Below, one piece after another: positions 13,374-26,100 of a DNA stretch of 64,000 nucleotides. The notes beneath the pieces are model-generated. The model did no database searches, had not been told where the DNA came from, and saw only the letters and a program-made list of their open reading frames with translations. The translations under genes and the position numbers were made by a program. Position 1 is the first letter of the stretch, and every line of letters starts with the position of its first letter. Source of the stretch: Syngnathus acus (Eukaryota; Chordata; Actinopteri; Syngnathiformes; Syngnathidae); contig NC_051097.1 in assembly GCF_901709675.1 (NCBI RefSeq), positions 11,014,039 through 11,078,038 on the forward strand. The letters run 5' to 3'.

Positions 13374-13770
13374 CTGGTCGCTATCGATCGAACGGTGTTA
13401 AAGTCAAAGTGTCTCGTTCCTTCTTCTCTTGTCTTCTCTTGCTTCGGCAAATGTGAGCAAGCCAGGCGACCAGACCAGAGCAGCGAGGGAGGGCTCGGCC
13501 GAGCGACGGACGAGCACGTAGCGGCAAAGCCCACAAAGGCCGCGCGTGTTCGGTCGTCATAGTCGCCATGAAAGGACGCTTTGGAAGTTGACGAGCCTTC
13601 TGCACACTCGGCCTTTCTGGATTGGATGCGCTCCACGGCGGCTTTAAGACGAGCCGGGAGCCTCTGTGACGACGACGACGACGGACGGACGGACGGAAGG
13701 AAGGAAGGACCACACGTAGCCGGCCGGTGCCCGCGGTGTCCTCCAAGTGGCCTTTGGTTGACAACACGTG

Positions 13771-13773
<3 letters not shown>

Positions 13774-13805
<32 letters not shown>
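13774..13805. repeat. (GA)n microsatellite
   Basis: About 16 GA units upstream of the Ig gene promoter region. Confidence 0.95.
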
Positions 13806-13807
<2 letters not shown>

Positions 13808-13990
13808 TTTGAGAATATTTGCCATTTTTCACATCACGTCCTGAGTGTTGCTAGTCACCTAAATGTTGAACAGAGGCTGTGATTTACCAAAGTCAAATTC
13901 CTTGTTTGGCACGCTCAAGCATGGCGAATAAAAAAATCTTGAATCTTGCAAGTTCTATCCATCCCTTCCAAACTCTTGATGACGACGTCA

Positions 13991-13991
13991 G

Positions 13992-14055
<64 letters not shown>
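13991..14055. repeat. (GCCT)n tetranucleotide repeat
   Basis: About 16 pure GCCT units ending GCAG. Long pure CCTG-type tracts are unstable in vertebrates. Confidence 0.97.
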
Positions 14056-15065
14056 CAGAGGCAAAGAAAGAAAGAAGAAGAAAGAATACATCAAGACTTG
14101 ACCCTTCTATTTGACCAATTGTTTAGCATTCAAAACTAGGATTGGTGGCATGAAAACATCCTGGAGAAACTGTCGCTTTTTACGAGCAGCCAAGAATTGC
14201 CGATGGCCGATTCCTGTGCACAATTTGTAAGCCACAACGAGTTGAGCTGGATCCGCTCAAGTGCACGCTCAATTCATCATTCCTGTACATAATTGTATGG
14301 AAAAGAACTTTTGGGCCATGCAATATCAAACATTCCAATCACCAACGGTCGTTGCAGCGTTAACTGAGGGGTGACGTAACCTCCAAACGTCGTATGTCGG
14401 GAACAGCCGGGGGGACTTGTATAAGACACTTTTATCTTCATCAAATGGCTAATTAATGACTCGTACAATTTATACTGCACTAATACGATGGCAAATATGC
14501 ATAGGCCGATATAATATGGGCATTTGGCGCACCTCGCGCATTCTCTCACTCTGTGGTATGAATACTGCAGGGAACCCGAATAAAGTTTGTAGCAATGTAA
14601 AGCGGCGCATTTTTTGGCACGCTTTCCTTGCCATGCACGCACACCAGTGTATGTGTGTGTGTGGGTGTGTGTGTGTGGGGGGGCATGTGATACACACCAT
14701 CACATGGCACTCGGAATTATTTCTTTATTTAGTTCTTTATTATTCCTTATTACGCGGATTTAAAAAAAAAAAAAAAGTATATATATTAAAAGAATGTTAA
14801 ATACAAAAAGGTAAACTGGGGAACTCTTGACCATAATGCCGTGGCTGAATTTTATTTCGCAAACTCAAAGTTTGTTTCACAACTTCGAGAAGAAGAGTTG
14901 AAAGGTGATGCAGACACGTTTCAAAACGTATAATAAACAATACAATAGAAAAATAGCACAATAAAAAAAAAACTAAACAAGGAAAAAAGCAGCGCGAATA
15001 CTCAGCGTCTATATTCTTGATCTGCTTTCATTGCAACGCATGCACTTATAAAAGCCACGTCTCCG

Positions 15066-15136
15066 TCAGAGAATAAAGTCAGAATGGCGACTTTACTCTC
15101 AGAGTTCTGACTTTAAAGTCAGAATTCTGAATTAAA
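15066..15136. repeat. Palindromic AAAGTCAGAATTCTGA simple repeat
   Basis: Short array alternating AAAGTCAGAAT and ATTCTGACTTT units, self-complementary and able to form hairpins. This low-complexity family is familiar from teleost intergenic DNA; I annotate it from the internal inverted repetition seen here. Confidence 0.7.
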
Positions 15137-15904
15137 AAAAAAAAAAAAAAGGCACAATCCTGTCGCCCTCCTTTTTTTTTTTCTTCCGTACGATTGGGTA
15201 TTCGAGGAGGATACTTTATTTTCTGGCATAAAATGTATACAAGAAAATCTTTCATCGATTTTTCCGATTTGAATAAACTCTTAAATCCACAACATACACT
15301 CTCAAAAAATGTTTAAACTGTTATTCCCCTTGTGAAAATTTAATTTTTCGCACAAATACGTTTTCCTTGGAAGAATCTCATTTTTTCACAAATCTGACGT
15401 TTTTTTTTATTATTATTATTTTTTCTCCATTTCACACGATGTCAATTGTTGAGCGTGCATTTATAAAATGCATGCATAATTAACGAGACATTTATTGTCG
15501 TCATATCGGTTGCTCCGACTCATTGGACAAAGGTTCAATTGCATTATGTGTGCAGAAATGACTAATGGTAACAACATTGCAAAGAATTGATCCTTTCCCC
15601 TCACATACTGTCTCGTACACACGTACATAAATAAATATACGTCAACATCAAGAGTTGGATTTTGCGTGCTTTGCTTCAAAAGAAACACTTCCAAGAGCAA
15701 TTTTGTACTTGTGCTTCTCAAGCGTAAGTGCAGTCTAAGTACCACCCCTAGGTGGCGTCGGACTAAAGGCAACAACTCCACAAGGCGCGAGGGATTGTTT
15801 TCGAACTTTCTAACCCTAACTGCGTGGCGTGTTCTCATGATGGCGTGCACCAGAAAATGTTGAAAATATTCAAGGGAATGAATGACGACAATGTGCCCAA
15901 TGAT

Positions 15905-16330
15905 TTTTTTTTTAATAATAAAAATAAGTTGTGTTTGTAAAAACAATTGCCCCAAAGTCAAAGTCTGCTTTCTTGTCCATTTCTTCACATGCCAAGACAC
16001 ACAAAGAAATCGAAATAACTTTCCCACTATCCCACGGTGACAAGACATAGTACACAATATACATACAAGTAAACAACACAAAAAAAATAAAAACAAGAAG
16101 GCACAAACAATGAATAAATAAGAGTGATGAATAAATAATAAATAAACAAATAACACAATAAATAAGAGGAGCAAAAATGGAGCAAGTGTGCATACAGCAG
16201 ACAGTCAGAATATAGCGCAAAAGTACAGGTCGCTACGCAGAAGGGGGGGGGGAGGGAGTTCAGGATCCTAACAGCCTGGAGAATGAAGCTGTTGGTGAGT
16301 CTGGTGGTGCGGGAGTCACCACAATCAGAA
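15905..16330 (-). mobile_element. 5'-truncated non-LTR retrotransposon (LINE) 3' end
   Basis: On the minus strand, from about 16330, an open frame reads GDSRTTRLTNSFILQAVRIL then NSLPPPSA and a stop (near 16235). This resembles the tail of a fish LINE reverse-transcriptase polyprotein (an R-F/L-x-N-S-F-x-x-Q-A-x-R-x-L-N segment). It is followed by a T/A-rich 3' UTR (AATAAATAAG-type repeats, then CATGTGAAGAAATGGACAAG) and an A/T-rich terminus at about 15905. Only the last ~30 codons survive, so it is inactive. The clade is not assigned. Confidence 0.6.
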
Positions 16331-17766
16331 GATGGATGGGAGTTGTATTATATTGTTTAGGCCACTTTTCACTCTCACCCGTCTTAGACACACGCCGCTG
16401 GGGCTGGAAAAAAAAAAAAAAAAAAAATCAACTACTGTAATCTTTGTTTTGTTCAAGCAGCGAGCGCGTTATTGCTGCTGACATTTAAATGCCATTCTTA
16501 GAAAATGTTGTTGTTTCTTGCTGTTCCACGCATGCCAATATGCGTGTGCGTGTGTCATGCTCTGCGTGACCCGTGAGTGATGCGAGTTAACAGCTAGCTG
16601 ACTGTTTGCCATTGCAAATGACTGGCGGAGAATGGAGATAACAAGCGAATCACGCAACGCCCACCAGCTTTCAGGCAAATCGTTCCTTAATTGAGGAAAT
16701 GTTTGTCGTTTATTACATTTTTTTTTAAACATCTTTTTTTTTCTTGCTGTCGCATGCAACTTGATGTAAATTATTTTATTGTACAGCGCAGGCTGTCGAG
16801 ACACGGAGGAAGTGCTGTAAGATGTTTTTGTATTCAAATTGAAAAAACAACAGAACGTCATTTTACATTTAATGTTCTACTGGGTATTCTGTTTTTTATT
16901 TTTATTTTAGTCATTTGGTTGTATCTTTTTGCATTTGAACTTAAATAAGTCCTGCAACCACTTCGTTAACAAAAAGTGTATACAGAACTTTTTGTTGGCG
17001 TTCTCATCTTTTTTCATCTTATCACTTTTTTGTTTTTCTGGGCTTTTAAATCATAAATTCCAAATTTGCAATGTTAAGTCAAATATGATTTTCCTGCACG
17101 CATTTATTTTAGTATGCGGAGTCTCGAAATAAAACATAGCCTACATAAAGAATGAGTGAAACATGAAAACTTGTTACATTTTATGACATTTTATTTTGGG
17201 TAAGCATTGGTTTATTTGTAGCCATACATTACGCAACGTTGATGAATTAATCATGGGTGTGTGGGGGGTTATTGGGAAAAAAAGAAAACGTTTTTAAAAA
17301 ATAACCACTAAATAAATGTATTTTTTGACAGTGAATAAATGCAAAGTGCATGAGAAATAAGTGCAACTTTCTTCTTTTGGCCGTTTCTTTTTTTTTTTGG
17401 GTGGGCCTGTGACGTTTGGTGGGTCACGTGAGCAGCCGGCCCGTATAACTAGCGGAGGACGGTCCGCCCCCTATCGGATTCACTTTGGGCCCTCGCGCGG
17501 CATTTTAGCGACCCTACCGCACGGCCCTTCCCGGCACGGCACGGTACGGTACGCCGACCCGACCCGACCCGACTGGAAGCGTATGGACAAAGCGGGAGGA
17601 AAAAGTGTCCCTCGTCTTCCGCTTGCGACCCCTTCCTCTATACCTCCTCCTTCTCCTCCCCCCCGTCCCCCTACTCCTCGCATGAGCCTCGTCGAGGGAG
17701 GGGGGCACGGCGGCGCTTCCTCATCTGGCCCCGGCGGCGGCGGCGGCCGGGCGTGAGAGGCGAGCC
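16331..17766. other. foxd1 upstream region
   Basis: AT-rich to about 17340, then abruptly GC-rich towards the foxd1 start. It contains an A homopolymer at about 16407 and no coding block. An E-box CACGTG lies at 17425-17430 and a TATA-like GTATAACT at 17443-17450, about 320 bp before the foxd1 ATG; these are candidate core-promoter elements only. Confidence 0.45.
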
Positions 17767-18759
17767 ATGACTCTGAGCTCTCTGAGCTCTCTGAGCTCCG
17801 AGATGTCGGACGCCTCGGTCCTCTCGGAAGAGACCGACATCGACGTGGTGGGCGAGGGGGAGGAGGCCGAGCACGGACGCGGCTCTCCTCCGACCCCGCC
17901 TCATCCTCATCCTGATGCTCATCCGTCGGACGCCGCCTCGGAGCCGGGGCGGGACGCCTACAAGCAGCCGGCGTCGGCGGCTGGCAAGAACCCGTTGGTG
18001 AAGCCGCCTTATTCGTACATCGCCTTAATCACCATGGCCATCCTCCAGAGCCCCAAGAAGCGGCTCACCCTCAGCGAGATCTGCGACTTCATCAGCAACC
18101 GCTTCCCCTACTACCGCGAGAAGTTCCCCGCCTGGCAGAACTCCATCCGGCACAACCTGTCGCTCAACGACTGCTTCGTCAAGATCCCGCGGGAGCCCGG
18201 CAACCCGGGCAAGGGCAACTACTGGACGCTGGACCCGGAGTCGGCGGACATGTTCGACAACGGCAGCTTCCTGCGGCGGAGGAAGCGCTTCAAGCGGCAG
18301 CAGACGCAGGACTTGCTGCGCGAGCACGGGGGCTTCCTCCCTGCCGCTGCCTACGCTTACGGGGGCTACGGCTGCGGGGGTTACGGCCTCCAGCTCCAGT
18401 CCTACCACACGCACTCGGCTCTCTTGGCCTTCCAGCAGCAGCAACAGCAGCAGCAGCCCGCCCGGCACGGCGGCACTATGCTACCCGCCGCCTCGCTGCT
18501 GCCCTCTACGGAGCGCTCCCGTGGCCGTTTCTACCCCCAACACGGTACCGGGCCGCAGGTCTCACCGGCCGGTACGCACAAATCCGCCTCGCCGGCGCAC
18601 CGCTCGCCCTTCTCCATCGAGAGCATCATCGGCGGCGGCGGCGGCTCGCCGAGCCCTTCCAGGACTTCCCCCGTGGTGTTCCCGGTGATGGCCGCCTCGC
18701 TGGGCCCCCCACCGGCCGTCTTGCATCCGTTGGAGAACTTCAGCGCCGGCGGCTGTTAA
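17767..18759 (+). CDS. foxd1: Forkhead box D1 transcription factor (foxd1), single exon, complete
   Basis: Nuclear winged-helix DNA-binding protein; in vertebrates FOXD1 marks renal stroma, temporal retina and other mesenchyme. 330 aa, intronless, as is usual for FOXD genes. The N-terminus contains [20 protein letters not shown], which matches FOXD1 rather than FOXD2 or FOXD3. The forkhead domain spans about residues 77-177, starting [20 protein letters not shown], with recognition helix [13 protein letters not shown] and the basic RRRKRFKR end; [12 protein letters not shown] excludes FOXD3 (SPQKKLTLSGIC). Poly-Gln 223-230; C-terminal FSIESIIG at 282-289 is the eh1-like Groucho-binding motif of FOXD proteins. 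The acidic N-terminal tract is much shorter than in human. The start codon is in a GAGCC-ATG-A context, and downstream in-frame Met13 is the only close alternative. Confidence 0.98.
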   Translation: MTLSSLSSLSSEMSDASVLSEETDIDVVGEGEEAEHGRGSPPTPPHPHPDAHPSDAASEPGRDAYKQPASAAGKNPLVKPPYSYIALITMAILQSPKKRLTLSEICDFISNRFPYYREKFPAWQNSIRHNLSLNDCFVKIPREPGNPGKGNYWTLDPESADMFDNGSFLRRRKRFKRQQTQDLLREHGGFLPAAAYAYGGYGCGGYGLQLQSYHTHSALLAFQQQQQQQQPARHGGTMLPAASLLPSTERSRGRFYPQHGTGPQVSPAGTHKSASPAHRSPFSIESIIGGGGGSPSPSRTSPVVFPVMAASLGPPPAVLHPLENFSAGGC

Positions 18760-19165
18760 ACGAGACTATAAAACGAACAAACAAATAAACAGCCTCTCTC
18801 TCAGTGAAAGGTAGGAGTATTATTTTTGTATGTTTACGGTAGCGCGCGCGCGCGCGCTCATCGACAACTTGCTGTGCGCGTTCACGCCATTTGAGAGGAT
18901 ATTTAATGTTCATATTCCATTCTTTTTTTATTTTTGCGGAGCTTGAAAATCAGGATGCTTGGACTTTGTTTCCTCCAGCCACAATCTCAGGACGAATTGC
19001 TATAAATGATCATGTTTTATTTTCTCTTCTCAAAGTAATAATAATAATAATGTATTAATGTGTCAAACACGTTTCTTTTTAATACTATTAATAAGAATAG
19101 TTTTGCCAATTTGAACAGGCTTTTGATTTTAAACTTTGTAATAAAAATACAAGACTTGTAAAAAA
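18760..19165 (+). other. foxd1 3' UTR (probable extent)
   Basis: Non-coding, AT-rich after a (CG)n stretch at about 18842-18857. Poly(A) signal candidates AATAAA at 18784-18789 (very close to the stop) and 19140-19145; the second is followed by a short A run near 19160, which makes 19165 the more likely end. Confidence 0.45.
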
Positions 19166-20225
19166 AAAAAGAAGTCATACATTTATAACATGCAGTGTGT
19201 CTTTATTTCAGCAACAAATAAATAATGGGCATTTTTGGCTACGACAAAATGTAAATAAGGTGTGATATTTTTACACAACTTGCTTTAACAAGGAGAATAA
19301 ATTCTGTTTTGAAATAAATGATCCACGAGGGTTAATACTTTCCCCCCCATCTAATAATAAATATAGTCATGAACAAATATATTCAGCCACCAGGTGCTTT
19401 GCTGTTTCAATGACCCTCTTAAAAGAATAACATGTAAGTGGATGGCATATTAAATATATTTGATATTTGCCATTTCAACCAACTTGGGGAAAAAAAAATC
19501 GCTTCGTTAAAATGTAATAGCGCTCACACAAAAGAACCCAATGCATGAGCGCGCTCTTAAAATAATTCTTAGCCATTGTGCTAAATTCAAACGATTCACA
19601 CTTTGTACATTAATGTCAGACTTTTCGGGGCATGCGCACAAGAGCGGCGGGGGGGGGGGGCGCGTGACCCTTGTCACGCTCATGACAACAAGGTGCACCC
19701 ACCCTCACGCGATACTTGTGTACTCATTTTAGTAACATCTGCACTTTTTGTGTTGATGCTTTTCAAACACCGTTGTTTCAAATCAAATCCACTGGGGGTA
19801 AAAGTATAGTAATAACACTTTTGCTTGAACATAATTACACTTTACCGTCTGCTGCTTCCGTGACTGCCATCCGCTGCTTGTGCGTGTAGTAGTGTATAGC
19901 AGGCAGCTAAATCGGTGCATCGCTCGCAGCTAGTTCACTGGGCCACGAGAGGACAGCCATTGCGTGATGATGTAACACGCAACGTGGGGGAGCGAGAGAG
20001 AGAGCGAGACAGAGAGATAGAAGCAGAGAGAGCAAGACAGTGTGTTGACAAACATGGCTAATGTTTTGTTTGTTTGCATCGTCTTATGTTCATCTTGCAG
20101 CTTCACATAAGCTGTTAGTCTCCCAAGTGTTGATTTTGTGTCCTTAGTATTTCCCTTTCAGCTTCTATTTGAGGAATTTAGGCATTCTGAAGGTTTGAAA
20201 AACGTAAATAAACTCATTGATAACC

Positions 20226-20227
<2 letters not shown>

Positions 20228-20257
<30 letters not shown>
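20228..20257. repeat. (CA)n microsatellite
   Basis: About 15 CA units. Confidence 0.9.
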
Positions 20258-20261
<4 letters not shown>

Positions 20262-21718
20262 CTCGCAAGTGTTGCTCTCTCAATCGCATGAGCGCGTTTC
20301 CTCCTGAAAGACACACAAATCACGAGTTTTAGAAAGTGCGATGACCCACATTATGGGTGCACACAGAAAACCATAGGAGGGTCACAACATTAGGTACACC
20401 TACCTAATGCAGGCTTTCCCCAAAACCTTTTATATAATAATAATAATAATAATACATTTATATTTCATGAACAATTATTGTATTTACCTTTCAAGAGACC
20501 CGAGAACGCTTGGAGTGTACCTGTTGAAAAAAGGCATTATTCATTTAAAATAATAGGTACTCCATAGAAATAAAATAGTTAGGTATATAAAGGTTAAATG
20601 TGTTTAAGTGAAATCCAAATCTATTTATTAAGTAATAAAATAACTGAACCGTAACAGTATGTATTTCGTATAAATCAATCTTTTCCATACACAAAAAGGT
20701 TTTGAACCACAAATAGCTGAAAATAAGTCAGTAGTTTATTACACGTCACCTTCCCAACTATAAATGAAATATCCAAACCACACTTTAAGGTTTAAATCAA
20801 ATAGGACCTTTAAGCTTTTAAGAACATGTCATTAGAATGGTTGCTTTTTTGGTGATGGATGACATGGACATGAGCACAAGTGATGCTCAGTGAGCATTTG
20901 AACCTGCTGGGTTCAGAGGTCACGATGAGAGGGGACAACACCCAAGAGCTGAAGACAAGCCAAACTTGGATCATTTGAACTACAACTAACTTTGATAAGA
21001 AATACGATCACAACCTATGAGCAATATTACATGTATATAACAACAGCAATATTTCTAATTTAATTTTCAGCGCTTTTATGCATTCGCTTCCTGCCCATTT
21101 CCTCGCCTCTTTTCAGTTAGCCCAATCTATCCGTCTGTCCACCCGTCTATTCACGTCGAGTTATTATTTTCACCGGAACATTACTTAATTAGTTTACTAA
21201 AGAAGAAGATCACACGACGTGTGAGCTAACATACTGCGTGAGGTTTATTTAGCACCCTTGAGCAGTGTTCTCTTCCATTTTGGGCATCTCACCCCGGCGT
21301 GAACTTGCAGATCATCGTATCGGCAGCAGAATTTTGTCGCTACATTTTTCCCACTTCTTTTTCTCCTTTTCTTTTCTTCTTGCCGGCGCCGTGCAAGCGT
21401 GTTTGTTGTTCCTCGTACAAAAACCCGGCCGAATTGTAGCTTATCCGTCACGATAAAATAACAGGCATTTGTTAGCGCCACCTTCATTACAAAGTCCCAC
21501 TCGGCCTACAACAATAAACGTAAAAAGTACGCCGGCCACTGGGAAAGTCCCTGCTGACGACCGCACGGCTCCTTTGCCTCCACTTACGTTGAAAGATTCA
21601 CAGAGAGTTTGGCTTGGATTATTACTGTATGATTTACTTCAAGTCTTATATCCCTAGTCACCGTCTTTACTTTTACTTCAAATGTCACACAGCATGGATG
21701 GCCATAATAGACATAAAC

Positions 21719-21832
21719 GATTAGCTAGCCAGCTAGCGCAACATGAGAGGTTAGGTAATTGCAGTCAGGTAGCTAGCAATAGCTCGCAAGTTAGCTAGCT
21801 CGCTAGCTAGCTAAATAGGCTAGCACCAGGTT
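21719..21832. repeat. Degenerate GCTA-rich simple repeat
   Basis: Clusters of GCTAGCTAGC and near variants with interruptions. Self-complementary, low complexity. Confidence 0.75.
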
Positions 21833-24600
21833 TGGCATGATTAAATATCTGCTTGATTTGTGGTTTTGAAATCTTGATTTAAATGGGGAAATATTTAGCC
21901 TTGCTATGATGATATTGCCTCTTGCAGCGGATGAGTTTGGCAGCATGTGAGTGTTTAGCATTTAGCATTGTCAGCTGCAGGCCTTGCCTGTCCACTTACA
22001 CGCAACAACGCCTCTAGCTCATAAACACATCATCGGGCCCTTCGTCACGCTGCCACGCGGCGGCAAACATGACGCATGGCAGACGCCCCTGAGAGAGCTC
22101 CTCGACTTCCACACACACAACAGCAACCCGAGTTCCTTTTCATACATGCAAAGAGCATTTTTCCTCATTAGGGCAGATGAGCTAACTCTGTCTGAGAAGA
22201 AAAAGAAAAAAAGTCTTTTGTTTGAGGGGATTGTTTTTTCCCCAAAAAAACTTCTTATATTGACATTGACCATATGAGCGCTAACAACGATCGCACAAAA
22301 CCATTGCATTCATAAAACAATTCACACGCCACTCCTGCGTCCACTCGTCTCGGCGGAGTTTTATTTGATACTTCCTCCCCAGGCAGGAGCACTTCCTGTT
22401 CCTTGTCACAACATGAGCACGGGCCCCCTATCAAAGTACCACGTCGCCGTAGGAGGCTCGTGCGCGCCCGCCCGCGTCGGGGTGGCCGAGCCCACCCACC
22501 CGCCGCCCTGCGCCGTTAGTGAAGGAATATCATTTTTGTGGGGCTAGAAATGAAAATATGCACTCACATCACCGATAATAAACAAAGACTTTCGCCCAAA
22601 ACCATACCAAAGTTAATTCCGAGTTTGATCTCAAGAGGAGAATTTGGGAAATATCTTGTGAAATTGAACTCTCATGATATTCCTTTTGCTTTTATTTGAT
22701 TTCCAACATGTTTTTTTGCCGCCCGTCTCGATTCAAGAGTGCCGCTTTTGGCTGTTTATCGATGGCGGCGTTTTGTATCTGCAGCGCTCAGAAAGAGACG
22801 CACTTAGGTTTCCATTTGCCCTCTCGTACGACCGAGAGCTGCAAAAGTGGCTTTTACACACCCACACACACCCACACACACGCTCTTCAAACGTGCCTTT
22901 TCACTGCTGCAGCCTCCATCTGTTTTTACGCAAAAATATTGATGTGACACAATTGTGATGTTTCACGGTGAGTTGTCTGAAAATTAGGAGGGGGGGAAAA
23001 CACGTCCGGGCTCTTTGCTGGGACAACAGCAGCAGCAGCAGCAGCCTGACTGCGTTTTGGCCGTCGTGTGCGGCTTCTCCATTTCAACCCCTGAGGGAAG
23101 TTTGAAGACTTCCGAAATGATCCCGTGCGGGTCCGCTAGTTCATCGGAAAAAGTCATTTCCTGTCTTTTTTTTCTTCTTCTTTCGTCATCACGGTAAGGG
23201 TGCCATAACGTTCAGTGTTTTTTAATTGCCGGGCCAATGTTCCGCCCTCCCTCGCTGTTCCGTCTCACTTAAGTCAATAGATTACGCCGATGCCGAGCCT
23301 CCAGCTTCAAAAGTTTTTGTTGACTTGATGGTCAGAGAGCCATGACCTCATGCTGTAATTGTACTCTCATTCCATTCCAGACAGAAGGGAAGGCAGTTGG
23401 CAAAGGGCGGGAGCGAGCGGCCCCCATTCAAGAGGCGCCAAGGTTAAGGAAGGCCCGCTGGCTAATAAGCAGGCGAGGATGCTTCGCTCGCTTAAGTGTT
23501 TTTTGTCTCCCTCATAGGAATAAATGAAAGTCACAGAATTTTGTGTTTGTCCCCCATCCGATAAATGTTCATTGTTCAACTTGTCAACATGAGGAGGCCC
23601 AAGACCCGTCAACCCAAAGCGCAAGTCGGCCGGAGGTGCGAGGGCACAACAAGAGGAGGCCGCTTTGGCACGGGGGACGGTCGGTGAAAGGGGGAGGGGG
23701 CGGTGAGAGGGGGCCTATGAGGTGTGTGGGTTGAAGTCTGGGTGTCAGTCAGTCTGCTGTAAACGATCCGCTTGTAACGGACCGCCGCTTCTGGCGAGGC
23801 GCCCCGTAGTTCGGAATCATCCGCGTTGGAATCTCCTCGACTGGACACACAACGGATGTACTCCGAGAGTTTAGTTTTTTTCAATTAATAAAAAAAAAAA
23901 AATCTTTTGGCAAACTATTTGGGTAAGGAGGATAAATTGGGGGTTACAGATTACAAATTTACTGAAGCGCTAATCGTTAGCGAATTTAAGACGGGCATAA
24001 ATTCAGCATTGCATGCCGCAATGGATCCTGGGAACTGCCGAGTGGGCAAAAAGTACAACAGGCCAACATGCTAAACAAGAACTGATGACTTCAGAACGGC
24101 TCCAAACATCTATCCGTTGAAATTCCAATCGAAATCTCGTGTCAACTGAAAAATGAGTTTTGGTATTTTCAGGCTCCCCGAAACATCATTCAACAGCCAC
24201 AAACAAGCAAAGTGCCGCTGACTTTGATATCACGTAAGATTTTGACGCACAAGGTGGGGATCTAACCTGGTTCGACCCACTTACTCCACCGTGTCTTGCG
24301 TGCGTGCGTAAGGCGCCCTGGGACGCTCGGGCCACATGCAGCAGCATTTGTGCGAGATTATTGGAGCGAAAGCGATGAAGTCTGTCGCTCAGGGAGGAGG
24401 TTCCTCGAAAGAGCCAGCCAATGGATGGAGAGTGTGTGTGTGTGTGTGTTATCATAATATTGCTGGCATCGAGATAAATAAAAGCAAGAGCCCACATGTT
24501 CCCACTATGAGAGCAGTGATGGAGTCGGAAGCCTTCCGCTACGTAAACAAGAGCACCCGCAGCTAATAAATCACCGTAGGCCGTTTACATGGAAGCGGAC

Positions 24601-26100
24601 ACGCTCTCACCACGGCGATGATTAATAATGAGCAAATTATTATTCTGATTTTTTTGCTATGTTACTCTTGTAGCAAACTTTCAGCCTGTGAAATACAAAA
24701 AAAAACATGTATATATATATGTACAAAATATATATATATATATACTAAAGAATATATACGTAAATATATATATTATTATTTTTTAAATTTATTTTGCAGT
24801 GTCAGCGTACATGAGGGAACGTCATCAAATGCATTCAACAAGTGCAGTAATTTCTCAGTTTTAATTAATAATAATATTTATCATTCGAATGGCATTTGAG
24901 GGACAAACGACATTGTCGTAAAGAGTAAGTGAGCAGTGCTAGCTACAGCGATGGCGACATCAAGCTGCAAGTGTGATTTGGGGGGGGGGGGGGGGGATCT
25001 TTGCCAATGCAGTAAAACATTTGTATTGGTTGTGGGTGTTTTTAAAAGACAAATACTTGTTCTAAAAGTATCACGCTAAATTAGGAGGCGGTGTTATTTA
25101 AAGTTGACTCAAATCTTTTCAAAGTAACACAAGCAATGAATACTGATTCATACAGTCTTCATTTGTTTGGGAGGCTTTCATTTTAAGAATGAACAAGAAG
25201 CAAATCACTTGTTAAGTCTGTGAACATACAAAATGTCATTTTAAAAAAGATTTGAAAAATAATTCACTTTTAATGTCTGTATTCATTCCAAATGAAATAG
25301 TAATTGTTTTTTTGTTAAACAGCAGTAGTGAAGCTCCCATTAATCCTTTGCACCACATTGACAGGCCATCAAATATTTGCAGTATTTGTAACAGTTTTAA
25401 TTAAATGAATAAATGATGACTTCAAAAAATCAAATTGTCAATAATTACCACTTTATGCTTTGTAGTGCTTATCTGATCTTACTCCTTATTAGAATAAACA
25501 TAAACAAATGATTTACTCTTAAAAATGCCAAATATTATTTTTATGAATCTCTTAAAAGTGATTCATAAATTCTTAATTTACAAAAATATTTTCAGTCAAC
25601 TCTACTTTTGTTTTCGTTCTGGTAATTGTTAAAATGCTATTTTATTTGACAAATAATTTACATTTTTTGTAGAGTTTGTCGACTTGTCTCCCACGTATAA
25701 TACACACACAAGTGAGTAATGTAATATTTTTGTACCAAATGTTTGATGAACTTCAGAATTCTAAGAAGTGTACGTTATTATTTATCTTTCATGGAACTGG
25801 TGCAAACTCAATCCGTTCAAAAATATATTACATGTATTGTAATAGGAGCTGTTACAGTTTTTAAAAAGCAGCAGCGCAATTAATTATTCAGACACAAAAA
25901 TTGTAGCAGAATATTATAACAATAATGAGGAACACAAAATAAATTCTACATGTAATTTGAAACTATTTGCACCAGTCAAAATGTTGAATTAAAAACTTCC
26001 ATTGAAAATGGATGTCATTTATTTTTTTCAAGCATTTTTATACTACTTTAAAAAAGAGCAACAGTGCGAAGTGAAATGCCCTTATTTGTCTCACCCCGGA
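24601..26100. other. AT-rich gene-free block
   Basis: Strongly AT-rich, with a (TA)n tract at about 24711-24770 and a G run at 24979-24996. No coding signal. Confidence 0.6.
24711..24770. repeat. (TA)n-rich microsatellite
   Basis: Interrupted runs of TATATATA and TATATACG. Confidence 0.85.

Larger units (their letters stand above)
13374..15060. other. Intergenic between the Ig gene and foxd1, proximal part
   Basis: 13374-13770 is GC-rich and probably holds the Ig gene 5' UTR and promoter. It is followed by a GA microsatellite (13774-13805), a CCTG tetranucleotide array (13991-14055) and AT-rich sequence with short GT tracts near 14650. No coding block is supported. Confidence 0.5.
19166..24600. 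other. Gene-free region downstream of foxd1, part 1
   Basis: No supportable coding block on either strand. It contains a GA-rich tract (19989-20040), CA repeat (20228-20257), AAT repeat (20431-20456), a GCTA-rich degenerate tract (21719-21832), a short CAG run (23027-23043), a GT run (24432-24448), and a TTAGGTACACCT repeat remnant at about 20391. Sequence with fewer repeats and moderate GC at 22000-23900 is the likeliest place for regulatory elements, but nothing is demonstrated. Confidence 0.5.

Noticed and set aside
17361-17756. 131-codon ORF just upstream of foxd1
   Set aside because: Pro/Gly/Arg low-complexity product of a GC-rich 5' region; not in frame with foxd1 and not similar to any family.
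18025-18468. 147-codon minus-strand ORF within foxd1
   Set aside because: Antisense shadow of the GC-rich forkhead coding sequence.
24240-24310. GGTTCGACCC word suggesting a tRNA gene
   Set aside because: No cloverleaf: the acceptor stem, anticodon arm and A box are not present at the right spacing.
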